From Thalassobius sp002708925 (GTDB lineage: Bacteria > Pseudomonadota > Alphaproteobacteria > Rhodobacterales > Rhodobacteraceae), in assembly GCF_049803795.1 (NCBI RefSeq), contig NZ_JBNAGJ010000005.1, positions 62,001 to 126,000 of the forward strand: a stretch of 64,000 nt of DNA, in the 5' to 3' direction. Shown here in pieces: positions 24,673-32,914 of this stretch (position 1 is its first letter; each line of letters begins with the position of its first letter). Made by a program: the position numbers and the translations under genes. The notes under the pieces were generated by a model. The model was not told where the DNA came from, did not search any database, and saw only the letters and a list, made by a program, of their open reading frames with translations.

Positions 24673-25760
24673 TGGACGATTGTGCAATCTGGTCTTCTTT
24701 GCCGGTGCCGGGGGTTCTGGTCGATCCGGACGACAATATCGCCGACATCAACCCCGCGGCCGAGGGGTTCCTGAATGCCTCGGCCAAGTCGATCAAGGGG
24801 CAGCCCGTCTGGGACCGCATCATGATCGACGCCCCGATGGAAGAGGCCTTTGTCCGGGCGCGCCAAAGCAACACGCCGCTGTTCGTCAATGATGTGGACG
24901 TGGGCACAGGCGAGCGCGCGCCGCTGCATTGCAACCTGCAAATCGCGCCGATGCAGGGCATGGAGGGGCATATGCTGTTCCTGATCTCTCCGCGGGAATT
25001 GGCCGGGCGTATGACGCAGAGCAACTCTGTCAAATCCGCGGCCAAATCGGCGATCGGCATGGCCGAAATGCTGGCCCATGAGATCAAGAACCCGCTGGCC
25101 GGGATCACCGGCGCGGCGCAGCTATTGTCAATGAACCTGCCCGCTGATGATCTGGAGCTGACCGACCTGATCGTTGCCGAAAGCCGCCGCATCGTGAAAC
25201 TGCTGGAGCAGGTCGAACAATTCGGAAACCTGACCGAACCCGAGCGCAAGCCGGTGAATATCCACGATGTTCTGGACCGCGCGCGCCGTTCGGCGCTGCT
25301 GGGGTTTGGCGCGCATATGAAGATTATCGAGGATTACGACCCCTCGCTGCCCATGGCCCATGGCGATCCGGATCAGCTGTTGCAGGTGGTGCTGAACCTG
25401 ATCAAAAACGCTTCTGAGGCCGCCGCGAAATCGGGCGGCACGATCCGCCTGCACACGTTTTACGAACACAGTTTCAAGCTGCGCCGCAGCGACGGGGCGG
25501 GCAAATCCCTGCCGTTGCAGGTGGAAATCATCGACGACGGCCCCGGCCTGCCCGAAGACATCAAGGGCGATGTGTTCGACCCGTTTGTCTCGGGGCGGGA
25601 AAACGGCACCGGGCTGGGCCTGGCTCTGGTCAGTAAGATCATTGGCGATCACGACGGCTGGATCTCGGTGAACTCAGTGCCGGGGCGCACGGTTTTCAAA
25701 ATCTCTCTGCCAATGGCACCCGATGAACGCAAGCAGCGCAAGAAGAAGGAGATCCTGTAA
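24672..25760 (+). CDS. ntrB: Nitrogen regulation sensor kinase NtrB
   Basis: NtrB phosphorylates or dephosphorylates NtrC according to nitrogen status, normally under control of PII proteins. The 362-residue soluble protein has an N-terminal PAS-like domain (VLVDPDDNIADINPAAEGFL), the phospho-acceptor His136 in AHEIKNPLAG, and ATP-binding boxes (NLIKNASEAA, DDGPGLPEDI, GTGLGLALV). No membrane helix is present, as expected. The stop TAA shares a base with the ntrC ATG. Confidence 0.96.
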   Translation: MDDCAIWSSLPVPGVLVDPDDNIADINPAAEGFLNASAKSIKGQPVWDRIMIDAPMEEAFVRARQSNTPLFVNDVDVGTGERAPLHCNLQIAPMQGMEGHMLFLISPRELAGRMTQSNSVKSAAKSAIGMAEMLAHEIKNPLAGITGAAQLLSMNLPADDLELTDLIVAESRRIVKLLEQVEQFGNLTEPERKPVNIHDVLDRARRSALLGFGAHMKIIEDYDPSLPMAHGDPDQLLQVVLNLIKNASEAAAKSGGTIRLHTFYEHSFKLRRSDGAGKSLPLQVEIIDDGPGLPEDIKGDVFDPFVSGRENGTGLGLALVSKIIGDHDGWISVNSVPGRTVFKISLPMAPDERKQRKKKEIL

Positions 25761-27130
25761 TGGACGGTACCGTACTTGTTGCCGATGATGACCGCACGAT
25801 CCGGACGGTTCTGACCCAGGCATTGACCCGCGCCGGATGTAAGGTGCACGCCACCTCGTCCCTGACCACGCTGATGCGATGGGTCGCCGAGGGCAAAGGC
25901 GATGTGGTGATCAGCGACGTGATGATGCCCGATGGCAACGGGCTGGAGATGCTGCCCAAGATCGCCGAGGATCGCCCCGGTCTGCCGGTCATCGTAATCT
26001 CGGCGCAGAACACCATCATGACCGCCATTCAGGCCGCCGAGGCCGAGGCCTATGATTACCTGCCCAAACCCTTCGATTTGCCGGACCTGATGAAACGGAC
26101 GGCCCGCGCGCTGGATCAGCGCCGCCGCGCCGCCCCCGCCGTGCGCCCGGCCGAGGAAAACGACCGCCCAGACGATCTGCCTCTGGTCGGGCGGACGCCG
26201 GCAATGCAGGCGCTGTACCGGCTGGTGGCCAAGGTGATGAATACCGATTTGCCGGTGCTGATCGCGGGCGAATCCGGAACTGGCAAGTCTTTGATTGCCA
26301 AGGCGATTCACGATTTTTCGGATCGGCGGAACCTGCCGTTTGTCACCGCCACCGTCAGCGATCTGCAAGACATCGAGGGCCCGGCCCGCATTCTGGCGCG
26401 GGTCAAGGGCGGCACGCTGCTGATCGACGAGATCGGCGATATCGACCCCGAGGTACAGGCCCGGATCGTGCGCATGATGGACAGCCCCGGCGATCACGTG
26501 CCGCGCTTTATGGCCACCAGCCAGCGCGATCTGTCGGATTCGCTGGAGAAGGGTAATATGCGCCAGGATCTGTACTACCGCCTGTCCGGAGCCACGCTTC
26601 AGGTGCCGTCCTTGCGTGAACGGGTCGAGGATATTCCCCTGCTGGCCGATCATTTCCTGGCGCGGGCCGAACGCGAGGGCGCGCCCACGCGGGTGCTGTC
26701 CAAGGACGCGCTGGAGCTGATGCGCGTCTACAGCTGGCCGGGCAATGTGCGCCAGTTGGAGAATGCGATCAAACGGTTGGTGCTGACCTCGCGCACGGAT
26801 GAAATCGCGCGGGCTGAGGTTGAGGCCGTGCTGGGCAACCAGCCCGAAATGGAGCCCGTCCTGGGCGGCGGCGATACCGAGAAACTGTCGGCCTCGGTTG
26901 CGCGCCATCTGCGCCGGTATTTCGATCTGCATGGCAATATGCTGCCGCCTCCGGGGCTGTATGGCCGGATCCTGAAAGAGGTGGAGCAGCCCCTGATCGA
27001 AATCGCGCTGGAGGCGACAGGCGGCAACCAGGCAAAATGCGCCGATCTGCTGGGGATCAACCGCAATACCCTGCGCAAGAAAATCACCGACCTGGATATT
27101 CGCGTGACTCGCCGCCGCAAATTGATGTAA
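25760..27130 (+). CDS. ntrC: Nitrogen regulation response regulator NtrC, lacking the GAFTGA motif
   Basis: The 456-residue protein has a receiver domain (phospho-Asp53 in VISDVMMPDG), an AAA+ domain with Walker A GESGTGKS (170-177) and a C-terminal Fis-type helix-turn-helix (CADLLGINRNTLRKKITDL). Between Walker A and Walker B (LLIDEIGD) the usual segment with LFGHEKGAFTGA is missing: FVTATVSDLQDIEGPARILARV replaces it. GAFTGA contacts sigma-54. Rhodobacter capsulatus NtrC lacks it and works with sigma-70 polymerase, so I infer the same here. Overlaps ntrB by one base. Confidence 0.96.
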   Translation: MDGTVLVADDDRTIRTVLTQALTRAGCKVHATSSLTTLMRWVAEGKGDVVISDVMMPDGNGLEMLPKIAEDRPGLPVIVISAQNTIMTAIQAAEAEAYDYLPKPFDLPDLMKRTARALDQRRRAAPAVRPAEENDRPDDLPLVGRTPAMQALYRLVAKVMNTDLPVLIAGESGTGKSLIAKAIHDFSDRRNLPFVTATVSDLQDIEGPARILARVKGGTLLIDEIGDIDPEVQARIVRMMDSPGDHVPRFMATSQRDLSDSLEKGNMRQDLYYRLSGATLQVPSLRERVEDIPLLADHFLARAEREGAPTRVLSKDALELMRVYSWPGNVRQLENAIKRLVLTSRTDEIARAEVEAVLGNQPEMEPVLGGGDTEKLSASVARHLRRYFDLHGNMLPPPGLYGRILKEVEQPLIEIALEATGGNQAKCADLLGINRNTLRKKITDLDIRVTRRRKLM

Positions 27131-27145
27131 AACCGCAACAGAATA

Positions 27146-27196
27146 GTGGCCCGAATACACGGGCCACAGCATAAGAGCGGTCGGCCCGCATGGGCC
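27146..27196 (+). other. Two hairpins in the ntrC-ntrY gap
   Basis: GTGGCCCG and CGGGCCAC (27146-27167, 8-bp stem with 6-base loop) and GGCCC-GCAT-GGGCC (27183-27196) lie in the 76-bp gap between ntrC and ntrY. Neither has a T-run. They may be RNA processing or attenuation elements and could explain different levels of the two kinase pairs. Confidence 0.4.
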
Positions 27197-27206
27197 AAAC
27201 ATCAGG

Positions 27207-29474
27207 ATGGAGTGGCGGGTGACAGCCCGGACACGATACAACTCGACCTGGAAGAAGTTCCAACGTCTTAGACGTCAACGGCGCGTGCAAAACGCGGCGA
27301 CCTTTGCCTTGGTGCTGCTGGGGCCGGTGCTGGCGATCTCGACTTTTCTGATTTTGGGGCCGCTGGATCAGGGCTCTTCCTCGCTCAGCCTGCGGCTGAT
27401 TCTGCTGGCCGATTTCGTCTATGTACTGCTGGTTGCGGCGCTGGTTTTGCAGCGGATCGTGGGGTTGATCTCGGCCCGGCGGGCGAAATCGGCGGGATCC
27501 CGCCTGCACCTGCGGTTGACGGGGGCCTTTGCCATTCTGGCGCTGATCCCCACGGTGTCCGTTGCGATTTTCGCGGCGCTGACGGTGAATGTGGGGCTTG
27601 AGGGCTGGTTCTCGGATCGGGTGCGGCAGGTGGTGGGGTCATCGCTGGAGGCGGCCGAAGCCTATGAGGACGAACACCGCCGCGATCTGCGCCAGGATGC
27701 GCTGGCGCTGGCGGGGATTCTGGATGCCACCCGGCGGATCACGCCCTTCATGGGGGATGCCGATATCCGCCGCGTGCTGACCCAGGGGCAGGCCCAGATA
27801 CAGCGTGGCCTGCGCGAGGCCTATGTCATTGACGGATCAGGGGAAATCAGGGCGCGGGGGGATCGCTCTTATTTGTTTGATTTCGAACAGCCCAGCCCCC
27901 AGCAACTGACCGAGGCCACCGAAGACGATATCCTGATCATCGAGGACTGGGACAATAACGAGTTTCGCGCGCTGGTGCATCTGGACACTTTTGCCGATCG
28001 GTTCCTCTATGTCAGCCGCAACGTGGATGGCGAATTGCTAAGCCTGCTGGACGACACCCAGGAAACCGCGCGTTTCTATCAGCAGCTGGAAAATGAACGG
28101 GGCCGGGTGCTGTTTGAATTCGGGCTGATCTATCTGGGGTTTGCGGTGATCCTGATCCTGGCCGCGATCTGGCTGGGCCTGTGGTTTGCCGAGCGCCTGT
28201 CGCGCCCCGTCGGGCGGCTGACGGGGGCGGCGCAGCGGGTGGGCTCGGGCGATCTGGATGTGCAGGTGGTCGAGGAAGAGGGCGATGACGAAATCGCCAT
28301 GCTGGGCCGCTATTTCAACCAGATGACCCGGCAGCTGAAGGGCCAGCGCGAAACCTTGCTGGAAAACACTCGCCAGATCGAGCGGCGCCGGCGGCTGTTC
28401 GATTCCGTGCTGAGTTCCGTTACCTCGGGCGTGGTGGGGCTGGATGCGACGGGTCGGGTGACTTTTGTGAACCGCTCGGCGCAGCGTCTGCTGGATTGGC
28501 AGGACGAACAGCAATCGCTGGCGCTGAAAGTGGCGGTGCCCGAATTCGGCCCTCTGTATGAAAAACTGCGTCAGGGCAACGGCCCCGCCGTTCAAGAGGA
28601 AATCAAGGTCAGCCGCAATGGGCAGCTGGAAAACCTGCTGGTGCGTATGGCAACGCGCGAAACCGAAGAGGGCCGGCTGGAGGGCTATGTGGTGGCCTTT
28701 GACGATGTGACCAATCTGGTGACGGCGCAGCGCATGGCGGCCTGGGGCGACGTGGCGCGCCGCATCGCGCATGAGATCAAGAACCCGCTGACGCCGATCC
28801 AGCTAAGCGCCGAGCGGATCAAGCGCAAATTCAGCCGCCATCTGGACGCCCCCCTGGTTGAGGATCTGGAGCAGCTGACCGCCGTCATCGTGCGGCAGAC
28901 GAATGATCTGCGGCGGATCGTGGACGAGTTTTCAAAATTCGCCCGGATGCCGGAACCCGATCGCCGCAACGAAAGCCTGAGCAAACTGCTGCGCGACGCT
29001 GTTGTTCTGCAACAGAGCGGCCAGCCCGATGTCCGGTTCGAAACCGCACTGACCGAGGATGACCTGACCGGCGATCTGGACGCGACGATGATCAATCAGG
29101 CCTTCACGAACTTGATTAAGAATGCCGGAGAAGCCATTGAAACCTTAAGGGAAAAAGGCGATATTGAGGGGCTTTCCCCGCAGATCCGTATCGCCTCTGA
29201 ACGCGAGGGGCAATGGGCGGTCATCCGTATCTCGGACAATGGGATCGGCCTGCCCGAGGACCGCGCCAGCCTGTTCGAACCCTATGTGACAACGCGCTCT
29301 GAGGGGACCGGGCTGGGCCTGCCCATCGTGCGCAAAATCATCGAGGAACATGGCGGCACGCTGACACTGGAGGACGCGCCCGTCTTTGACGGGGCCACGC
29401 ATTTCGGCGCGATGGCGGTGATCCGTCTGCCGCTGGCCGATACTGAACAAAAATTAGAAGAAAACCCAATTTGA
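27207..29474 (+). CDS. ntrY: Nitrogen/redox sensor histidine kinase NtrY
   Basis: This 755-residue membrane kinase partners with NtrX. It has about four N-terminal transmembrane segments (ALVLLGPVLAISTFLIL, LILLADFVYVLLVAALVL and others to residue 130), an extracytoplasmic region to about 300, a helix near 305-328, a HAMP domain (RPVGRLTGAAQRVGSGDL), a PAS domain from about 395, and the kinase core with His522 in AHEIKNPLTP. An alternative GTG start 12 bases downstream has GGAG 6 bases before it. In relatives the pair responds to oxygen or nitrogen signals and affects envelope and respiration genes. Confidence 0.95.
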   Translation: MEWRVTARTRYNSTWKKFQRLRRQRRVQNAATFALVLLGPVLAISTFLILGPLDQGSSSLSLRLILLADFVYVLLVAALVLQRIVGLISARRAKSAGSRLHLRLTGAFAILALIPTVSVAIFAALTVNVGLEGWFSDRVRQVVGSSLEAAEAYEDEHRRDLRQDALALAGILDATRRITPFMGDADIRRVLTQGQAQIQRGLREAYVIDGSGEIRARGDRSYLFDFEQPSPQQLTEATEDDILIIEDWDNNEFRALVHLDTFADRFLYVSRNVDGELLSLLDDTQETARFYQQLENERGRVLFEFGLIYLGFAVILILAAIWLGLWFAERLSRPVGRLTGAAQRVGSGDLDVQVVEEEGDDEIAMLGRYFNQMTRQLKGQRETLLENTRQIERRRRLFDSVLSSVTSGVVGLDATGRVTFVNRSAQRLLDWQDEQQSLALKVAVPEFGPLYEKLRQGNGPAVQEEIKVSRNGQLENLLVRMATRETEEGRLEGYVVAFDDVTNLVTAQRMAAWGDVARRIAHEIKNPLTPIQLSAERIKRKFSRHLDAPLVEDLEQLTAVIVRQTNDLRRIVDEFSKFARMPEPDRRNESLSKLLRDAVVLQQSGQPDVRFETALTEDDLTGDLDATMINQAFTNLIKNAGEAIETLREKGDIEGLSPQIRIASEREGQWAVIRISDNGIGLPEDRASLFEPYVTTRSEGTGLGLPIVRKIIEEHGGTLTLEDAPVFDGATHFGAMAVIRLPLADTEQKLEENPI

Positions 29475-29481
29475 GGACGCC

Positions 29482-30891
29482 ATGAGTGACATCCTGATCG
29501 TAGACGATGAGCGCGACATTCGAGAGCTGATCTCGGACATTCTTGAGGACGAGGGCTATACCACGCGGCTGGCCGGCAATTCCGACGACGCGATGAAAGA
29601 GATCAACGCCGAACCGCCCGCGCTGATCATTCTGGACATCTGGCTGAAAGACAGCCGGATGGATGGAATCGACATTCTGAAAACGGTGAAACGCGACAAT
29701 CCGGATGTGCCGGTGGTCATTATTTCCGGCCATGGCAATATTGAAATCGCCGTCGCCGCGATCAAGCAGGGCGCTTATGATTTTATCGAAAAACCCTTTA
29801 ATATCGACCAGTTGCTGGTGGTGATCCGCCGCGCGATGGAAACCTCGCGCCTGCGGCGGGAAAATCAGGAACTGCGGCGCAGCGATGTTAGCTCGGCCGA
29901 TATGGTGGGCAGCTCGGCCGCGTTCCGGGCGCTGGTCTCGCAATTGGATAAGGTGACGAAATCCAACGGCCGCGTGATGCTGAGCGGACCGGCCGGCGCG
30001 GGCAAGGACGTGGCCGCGCGCTATATCCATGCCAAATCGAACCGCGCCTCGGGACCCTTTGTGACGGTCAGCTGCGCCTCGATCGAACCAGAGCGCATGG
30101 AGGAGGTCCTGTTCGGCCAGGAAAGCGCCGAAAGCGGGGTCAAACCCGGCCTGCTGGAACAGGCGCACGGCGGCGTGGTGTTCTTTGACGAGGTCGCGGA
30201 CATGCCCCTGGGCACGCAATCGAAAATCCTGCGGGTGCTGGTGGATCAGCAATTCATGCGGGTGGGGGGCTCGGATAAGGTGCGGGTGGATCTGCGGGTC
30301 ATTTCCTCGACCAACCGCGATCTGGAGGCCGAGATCGCCGCGGGCAACTTCCGCCAAGAGCTGTATCACCGGCTGAATGTGGTGCCGATTGCGGTGCCCT
30401 CGCTTGAGGACCGGCGCGAGGATATCCCCGAGCTGTCCAACCATTTCGTTGCGATGCTGCATCAAAGTCAGGGCCTGCCCATGCGCGCGTTTTCCGAGGA
30501 TGCGACAGCGCTGATGCAGACGATGATCTGGCCGGGGAATGTGCGCCAGTTGCGCAACCTGATCGAACGGGTGCTGATCCTGGGGGATGGCACCGGGCCT
30601 ATTCAGGCGCGTGAACTGCCCGAGGACAAGGGCGAAACCGGCGAAGAGGGGCGCGTGGTGTTGTCTGGCGCGCTGGCGACCCTGCCGCTGCGCGAAGCGC
30701 GCGAGGTGTTCGAACGCGAATATCTGTTGACGCAGATCAACCGATTTGGCGGCAACATCAGCCGCACGGCGAATTTCGTCGGGATGGAGCGCTCGGCCCT
30801 GCATCGCAAGCTCAAATCGCTGAATGTGGTCACATCCAACAAATCGGGCGCCCGCATCGCTCATGTCGAGGGCGAGGACACGCAGGCTTAA
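29482..30891 (+). CDS. ntrX: Response regulator NtrX
   Basis: The 469-residue protein has a receiver domain with phospho-Asp52 (LIILDIWLKD), an AAA+ domain with Walker A GPAGAGKD at about residue 173-180 and Walker B VVFFDEVADMP, and a C-terminal Fis-like DNA-binding domain (FVGMERSALHRKLKSL). The sigma-54 contact loop is not canonical: LFGQESAESGVKPGLLEQ stands where GAFTGA is expected. NtrX proteins of alphaproteobacteria often lack GAFTGA. It follows ntrY after 7 bases. Confidence 0.95.
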   Translation: MSDILIVDDERDIRELISDILEDEGYTTRLAGNSDDAMKEINAEPPALIILDIWLKDSRMDGIDILKTVKRDNPDVPVVIISGHGNIEIAVAAIKQGAYDFIEKPFNIDQLLVVIRRAMETSRLRRENQELRRSDVSSADMVGSSAAFRALVSQLDKVTKSNGRVMLSGPAGAGKDVAARYIHAKSNRASGPFVTVSCASIEPERMEEVLFGQESAESGVKPGLLEQAHGGVVFFDEVADMPLGTQSKILRVLVDQQFMRVGGSDKVRVDLRVISSTNRDLEAEIAAGNFRQELYHRLNVVPIAVPSLEDRREDIPELSNHFVAMLHQSQGLPMRAFSEDATALMQTMIWPGNVRQLRNLIERVLILGDGTGPIQARELPEDKGETGEEGRVVLSGALATLPLREAREVFEREYLLTQINRFGGNISRTANFVGMERSALHRKLKSLNVVTSNKSGARIAHVEGEDTQA

Positions 30892-30910
30892 AACCCGCAG
30901 GTTAAACACA

Positions 30911-30935
30911 CGGGCCCGAACAGCACGCGGGCCCG
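30911..30935. terminator. Inverted repeat after ntrX
   Basis: CGGGCCCG occurs twice (30911-30918, 30928-30935) and pairs with itself over a 9-base gap. On the minus strand TGTGTTTAAC follows, which makes it a better terminator for the opposing lipoprotein gene than for ntrX. Confidence 0.5.
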
Positions 30936-30943
30936 CAAGAACG

Positions 30944-30979
30944 CTCTGGTCCGAAAGATTACTCTGGCCCGAAAGATTA
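30944..30979. repeat. Two tandem 18-bp repeats at the lipoprotein stop
   Basis: CTCTGGYCCGAAAGATTA is present twice in tandem with one base difference, followed by the first 7 bases of a third copy (30980-30986). The last repeat contains the stop codon of the minus-strand lipoprotein gene. It looks like a local slipped-strand duplication. Confidence 0.7.
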
Positions 30980-31423
30980 CTCTGGCGTGACCGCCCGGTA
31001 GCCCGTTTTGGTCTTTACGGCGCAGCTGGTCTGGCTAAGCGCGGGAACCGTGCCGGGCAGGGCGTCCGGGCGGGTTTCGCACAGCGGCAGCTCGATCTGG
31101 GCATAGCCTTTGTCGGCCATGCATTGGGCCTCGTATTTGGCGCGCAGGGGGGCGTTGGCATCATAGGTTTCCACCTCGCCGCCGAATTCCATATAGACGA
31201 CGCGGCAGTCCCCTTCGCTGTTGCAGATCTGCCGGGGCAGGGTGCGCGGCGGGGTGATGCGCGTCATTTTGTTGACCGGCACCTCTTTCAGGGCCTTTAC
31301 CTGGCAGGCGGTTTCATCCGCTTGCAGGCGCGCCAAAGACGCCCCGGTTTTGTGATAGACATCGACGGGAAAACAGCCGGCCAACAGGCCAAACGCTGCT
31401 GAAACAAGCAAATACTGCCGCAT
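30977..31423 (-). CDS. Hypothetical lipoprotein
   Basis: This 148-residue protein has a lipoprotein signal peptide (MRQYLLVSAAFGLLAGC with Cys17 in the lipobox LAGC). The mature part is soluble, with four Cys and the motif ARLQADETACQVKALKEVPVN. The segment QICNSEGDCRVVYMEFGGE may hold a disulphide. I do not recognise a family. Start ATG 31423 has GGAGG 5 bases upstream. It is the only minus-strand gene in this cluster and is divergent from trkA by 111 bp. Confidence 0.75.
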   Translation of the reverse strand: MRQYLLVSAAFGLLAGCFPVDVYHKTGASLARLQADETACQVKALKEVPVNKMTRITPPRTLPRQICNSEGDCRVVYMEFGGEVETYDANAPLRAKYEAQCMADKGYAQIELPLCETRPDALPGTVPALSQTSCAVKTKTGYRAVTPE

Positions 31424-31534
31424 GAGAGCCTCCGTTGCAGATATGTCTAAGCTAGGTGCTGCGGCATCAATAATCAATTGACCATGGGCGGGGGGCATGT
31501 CATCCAAGGCCCCTGACAACAGGGGATCGTTGCC

Positions 31535-32911
31535 ATGAAAGTCATCATCTGCGGCGCGGGTCAGGTTGGGTGGCAGATCGCGCGCCACCTGTCCGGAGAG
31601 CGCAACGACGTGACCGTCGTGGACAATAACCCCGATCTGGTGCGCCGCGCGACGGATACGCTGGATGTGCAGGGGATCGCGGGGTTTGCCTCTTATCCGG
31701 ATGTGCTGGATCAGGCGGGCGCGCGCGATGCGGATATGATCATTGCCGCCACCTATTCGGACGAGGTGAACATGGTCACCTGCCAGGTGGCCCATTCGGT
31801 GTTCAACATCCCCCGCAAAATCGCCCGCCTGCGCAGCCAAAGCTATCTGACCGCGATCTATTCCGATCTCTATCGCCGCGATCACCTGCCGATTGACGTG
31901 GTGATCAGCCCAGAACGCGAGGTGGCCGAGGCCGCCTTGCAGCGCCTGGCCTCGCCTCAGGCCTTTGATACCGAACGGTTCATGGATGGGCGCGCGCAGC
32001 TGCTGGGGATCACGATCGAAGAGGATTGCCCGATCGTCAACACGCCTTTGCGCCAATTGTCCGAGCTGTTCTCTACCCTGCGTGTGGTGGTGGTGGGGGT
32101 GCGCCGCGAGGGCACGCTTTTTGCCCCCGATCCCGGTGATCAGCTGTTCGTGGGCGATGCGTGCTATCTCTTTGCCGTGAACGAGGACGTGCCGCGCACG
32201 ATGGAGGTGTTCGGCAAAACCTCGAAGAAACAGGAACGCGTGGTGATTATCGGCGGCGGTAATGTCGGCCTGGCCGTGGCGCAGGCGCTGGAAACCCGCG
32301 CCGAACGTATCCGCGCCAAAGTGATTGAAAAGAAACGTAAAAACGCAGAACATGCCGCCGACGCGCTGGAACGGACCATTGTGCTGAATGGCGATGGTCT
32401 GGATTCGGGGCTTCTGGCCGAGGCGAATATTGCCCGCGCCGATGCGGTTCTGTGCGTCACTGACGATGACAAAACCAACATGCTGGCCGCCGTGCGCGCC
32501 AAAACCGAGGGCTGCCCGATGGCCATCGCCCTGATCAACGATCCCACGCTCAGCCCGATGATGGGCCCTCTGGGGATTGACGCCTATATCAACCCGCGCG
32601 CGACCACCGTGTCCTCGATCTTGCGGCATATCCGGCACGGGCGGGTGCGCGGCGTCTATTCGATTGGTGATGCCGAGGCCGAAATGATCGAGGCCGAAGT
32701 CCTGTCCACCTCGCCCATATCGGGCCAGAAAATCCGCGACATCGACTTCCCCGAGGGCGTGCTGGTGGGCGGTATCCTGAAGGGCGATAAAGTGGTCAAA
32801 CCGCAAAGCGACACCCGCGTGAACGAGGGCGATGTGATCGTCATCTTCTCGATGGCGTCGGACGTCCCCGAGGTGGAACGTCTGCTGCAAGTCTCGATTG
32901 ATTTCTTCTGA
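31535..32911 (+). CDS. trkA: Trk potassium uptake regulator TrkA
   Basis: The 458-residue cytoplasmic protein has two RCK repeats, each with a Rossmann nucleotide-binding motif (IICGAGQVGWQIARHLS at the N-terminus and VIIGGGNVGLAVAQALE near residue 235) and TrkA-C domains (PINTPLRQLSELFS area and GQKIRDIDFPEGVLVGGILKG). It gates the TrkH channel in response to NAD or ATP. The stop is 3 bases before trkH. The cluster order after ntrYX is conserved in Rhodobacter. Confidence 0.95.
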   Translation: MKVIICGAGQVGWQIARHLSGERNDVTVVDNNPDLVRRATDTLDVQGIAGFASYPDVLDQAGARDADMIIAATYSDEVNMVTCQVAHSVFNIPRKIARLRSQSYLTAIYSDLYRRDHLPIDVVISPEREVAEAALQRLASPQAFDTERFMDGRAQLLGITIEEDCPIVNTPLRQLSELFSTLRVVVVGVRREGTLFAPDPGDQLFVGDACYLFAVNEDVPRTMEVFGKTSKKQERVVIIGGGNVGLAVAQALETRAERIRAKVIEKKRKNAEHAADALERTIVLNGDGLDSGLLAEANIARADAVLCVTDDDKTNMLAAVRAKTEGCPMAIALINDPTLSPMMGPLGIDAYINPRATTVSSILRHIRHGRVRGVYSIGDAEAEMIEAEVLSTSPISGQKIRDIDFPEGVLVGGILKGDKVVKPQSDTRVNEGDVIVIFSMASDVPEVERLLQVSIDFF

Positions 32912-32914
32912 TCC

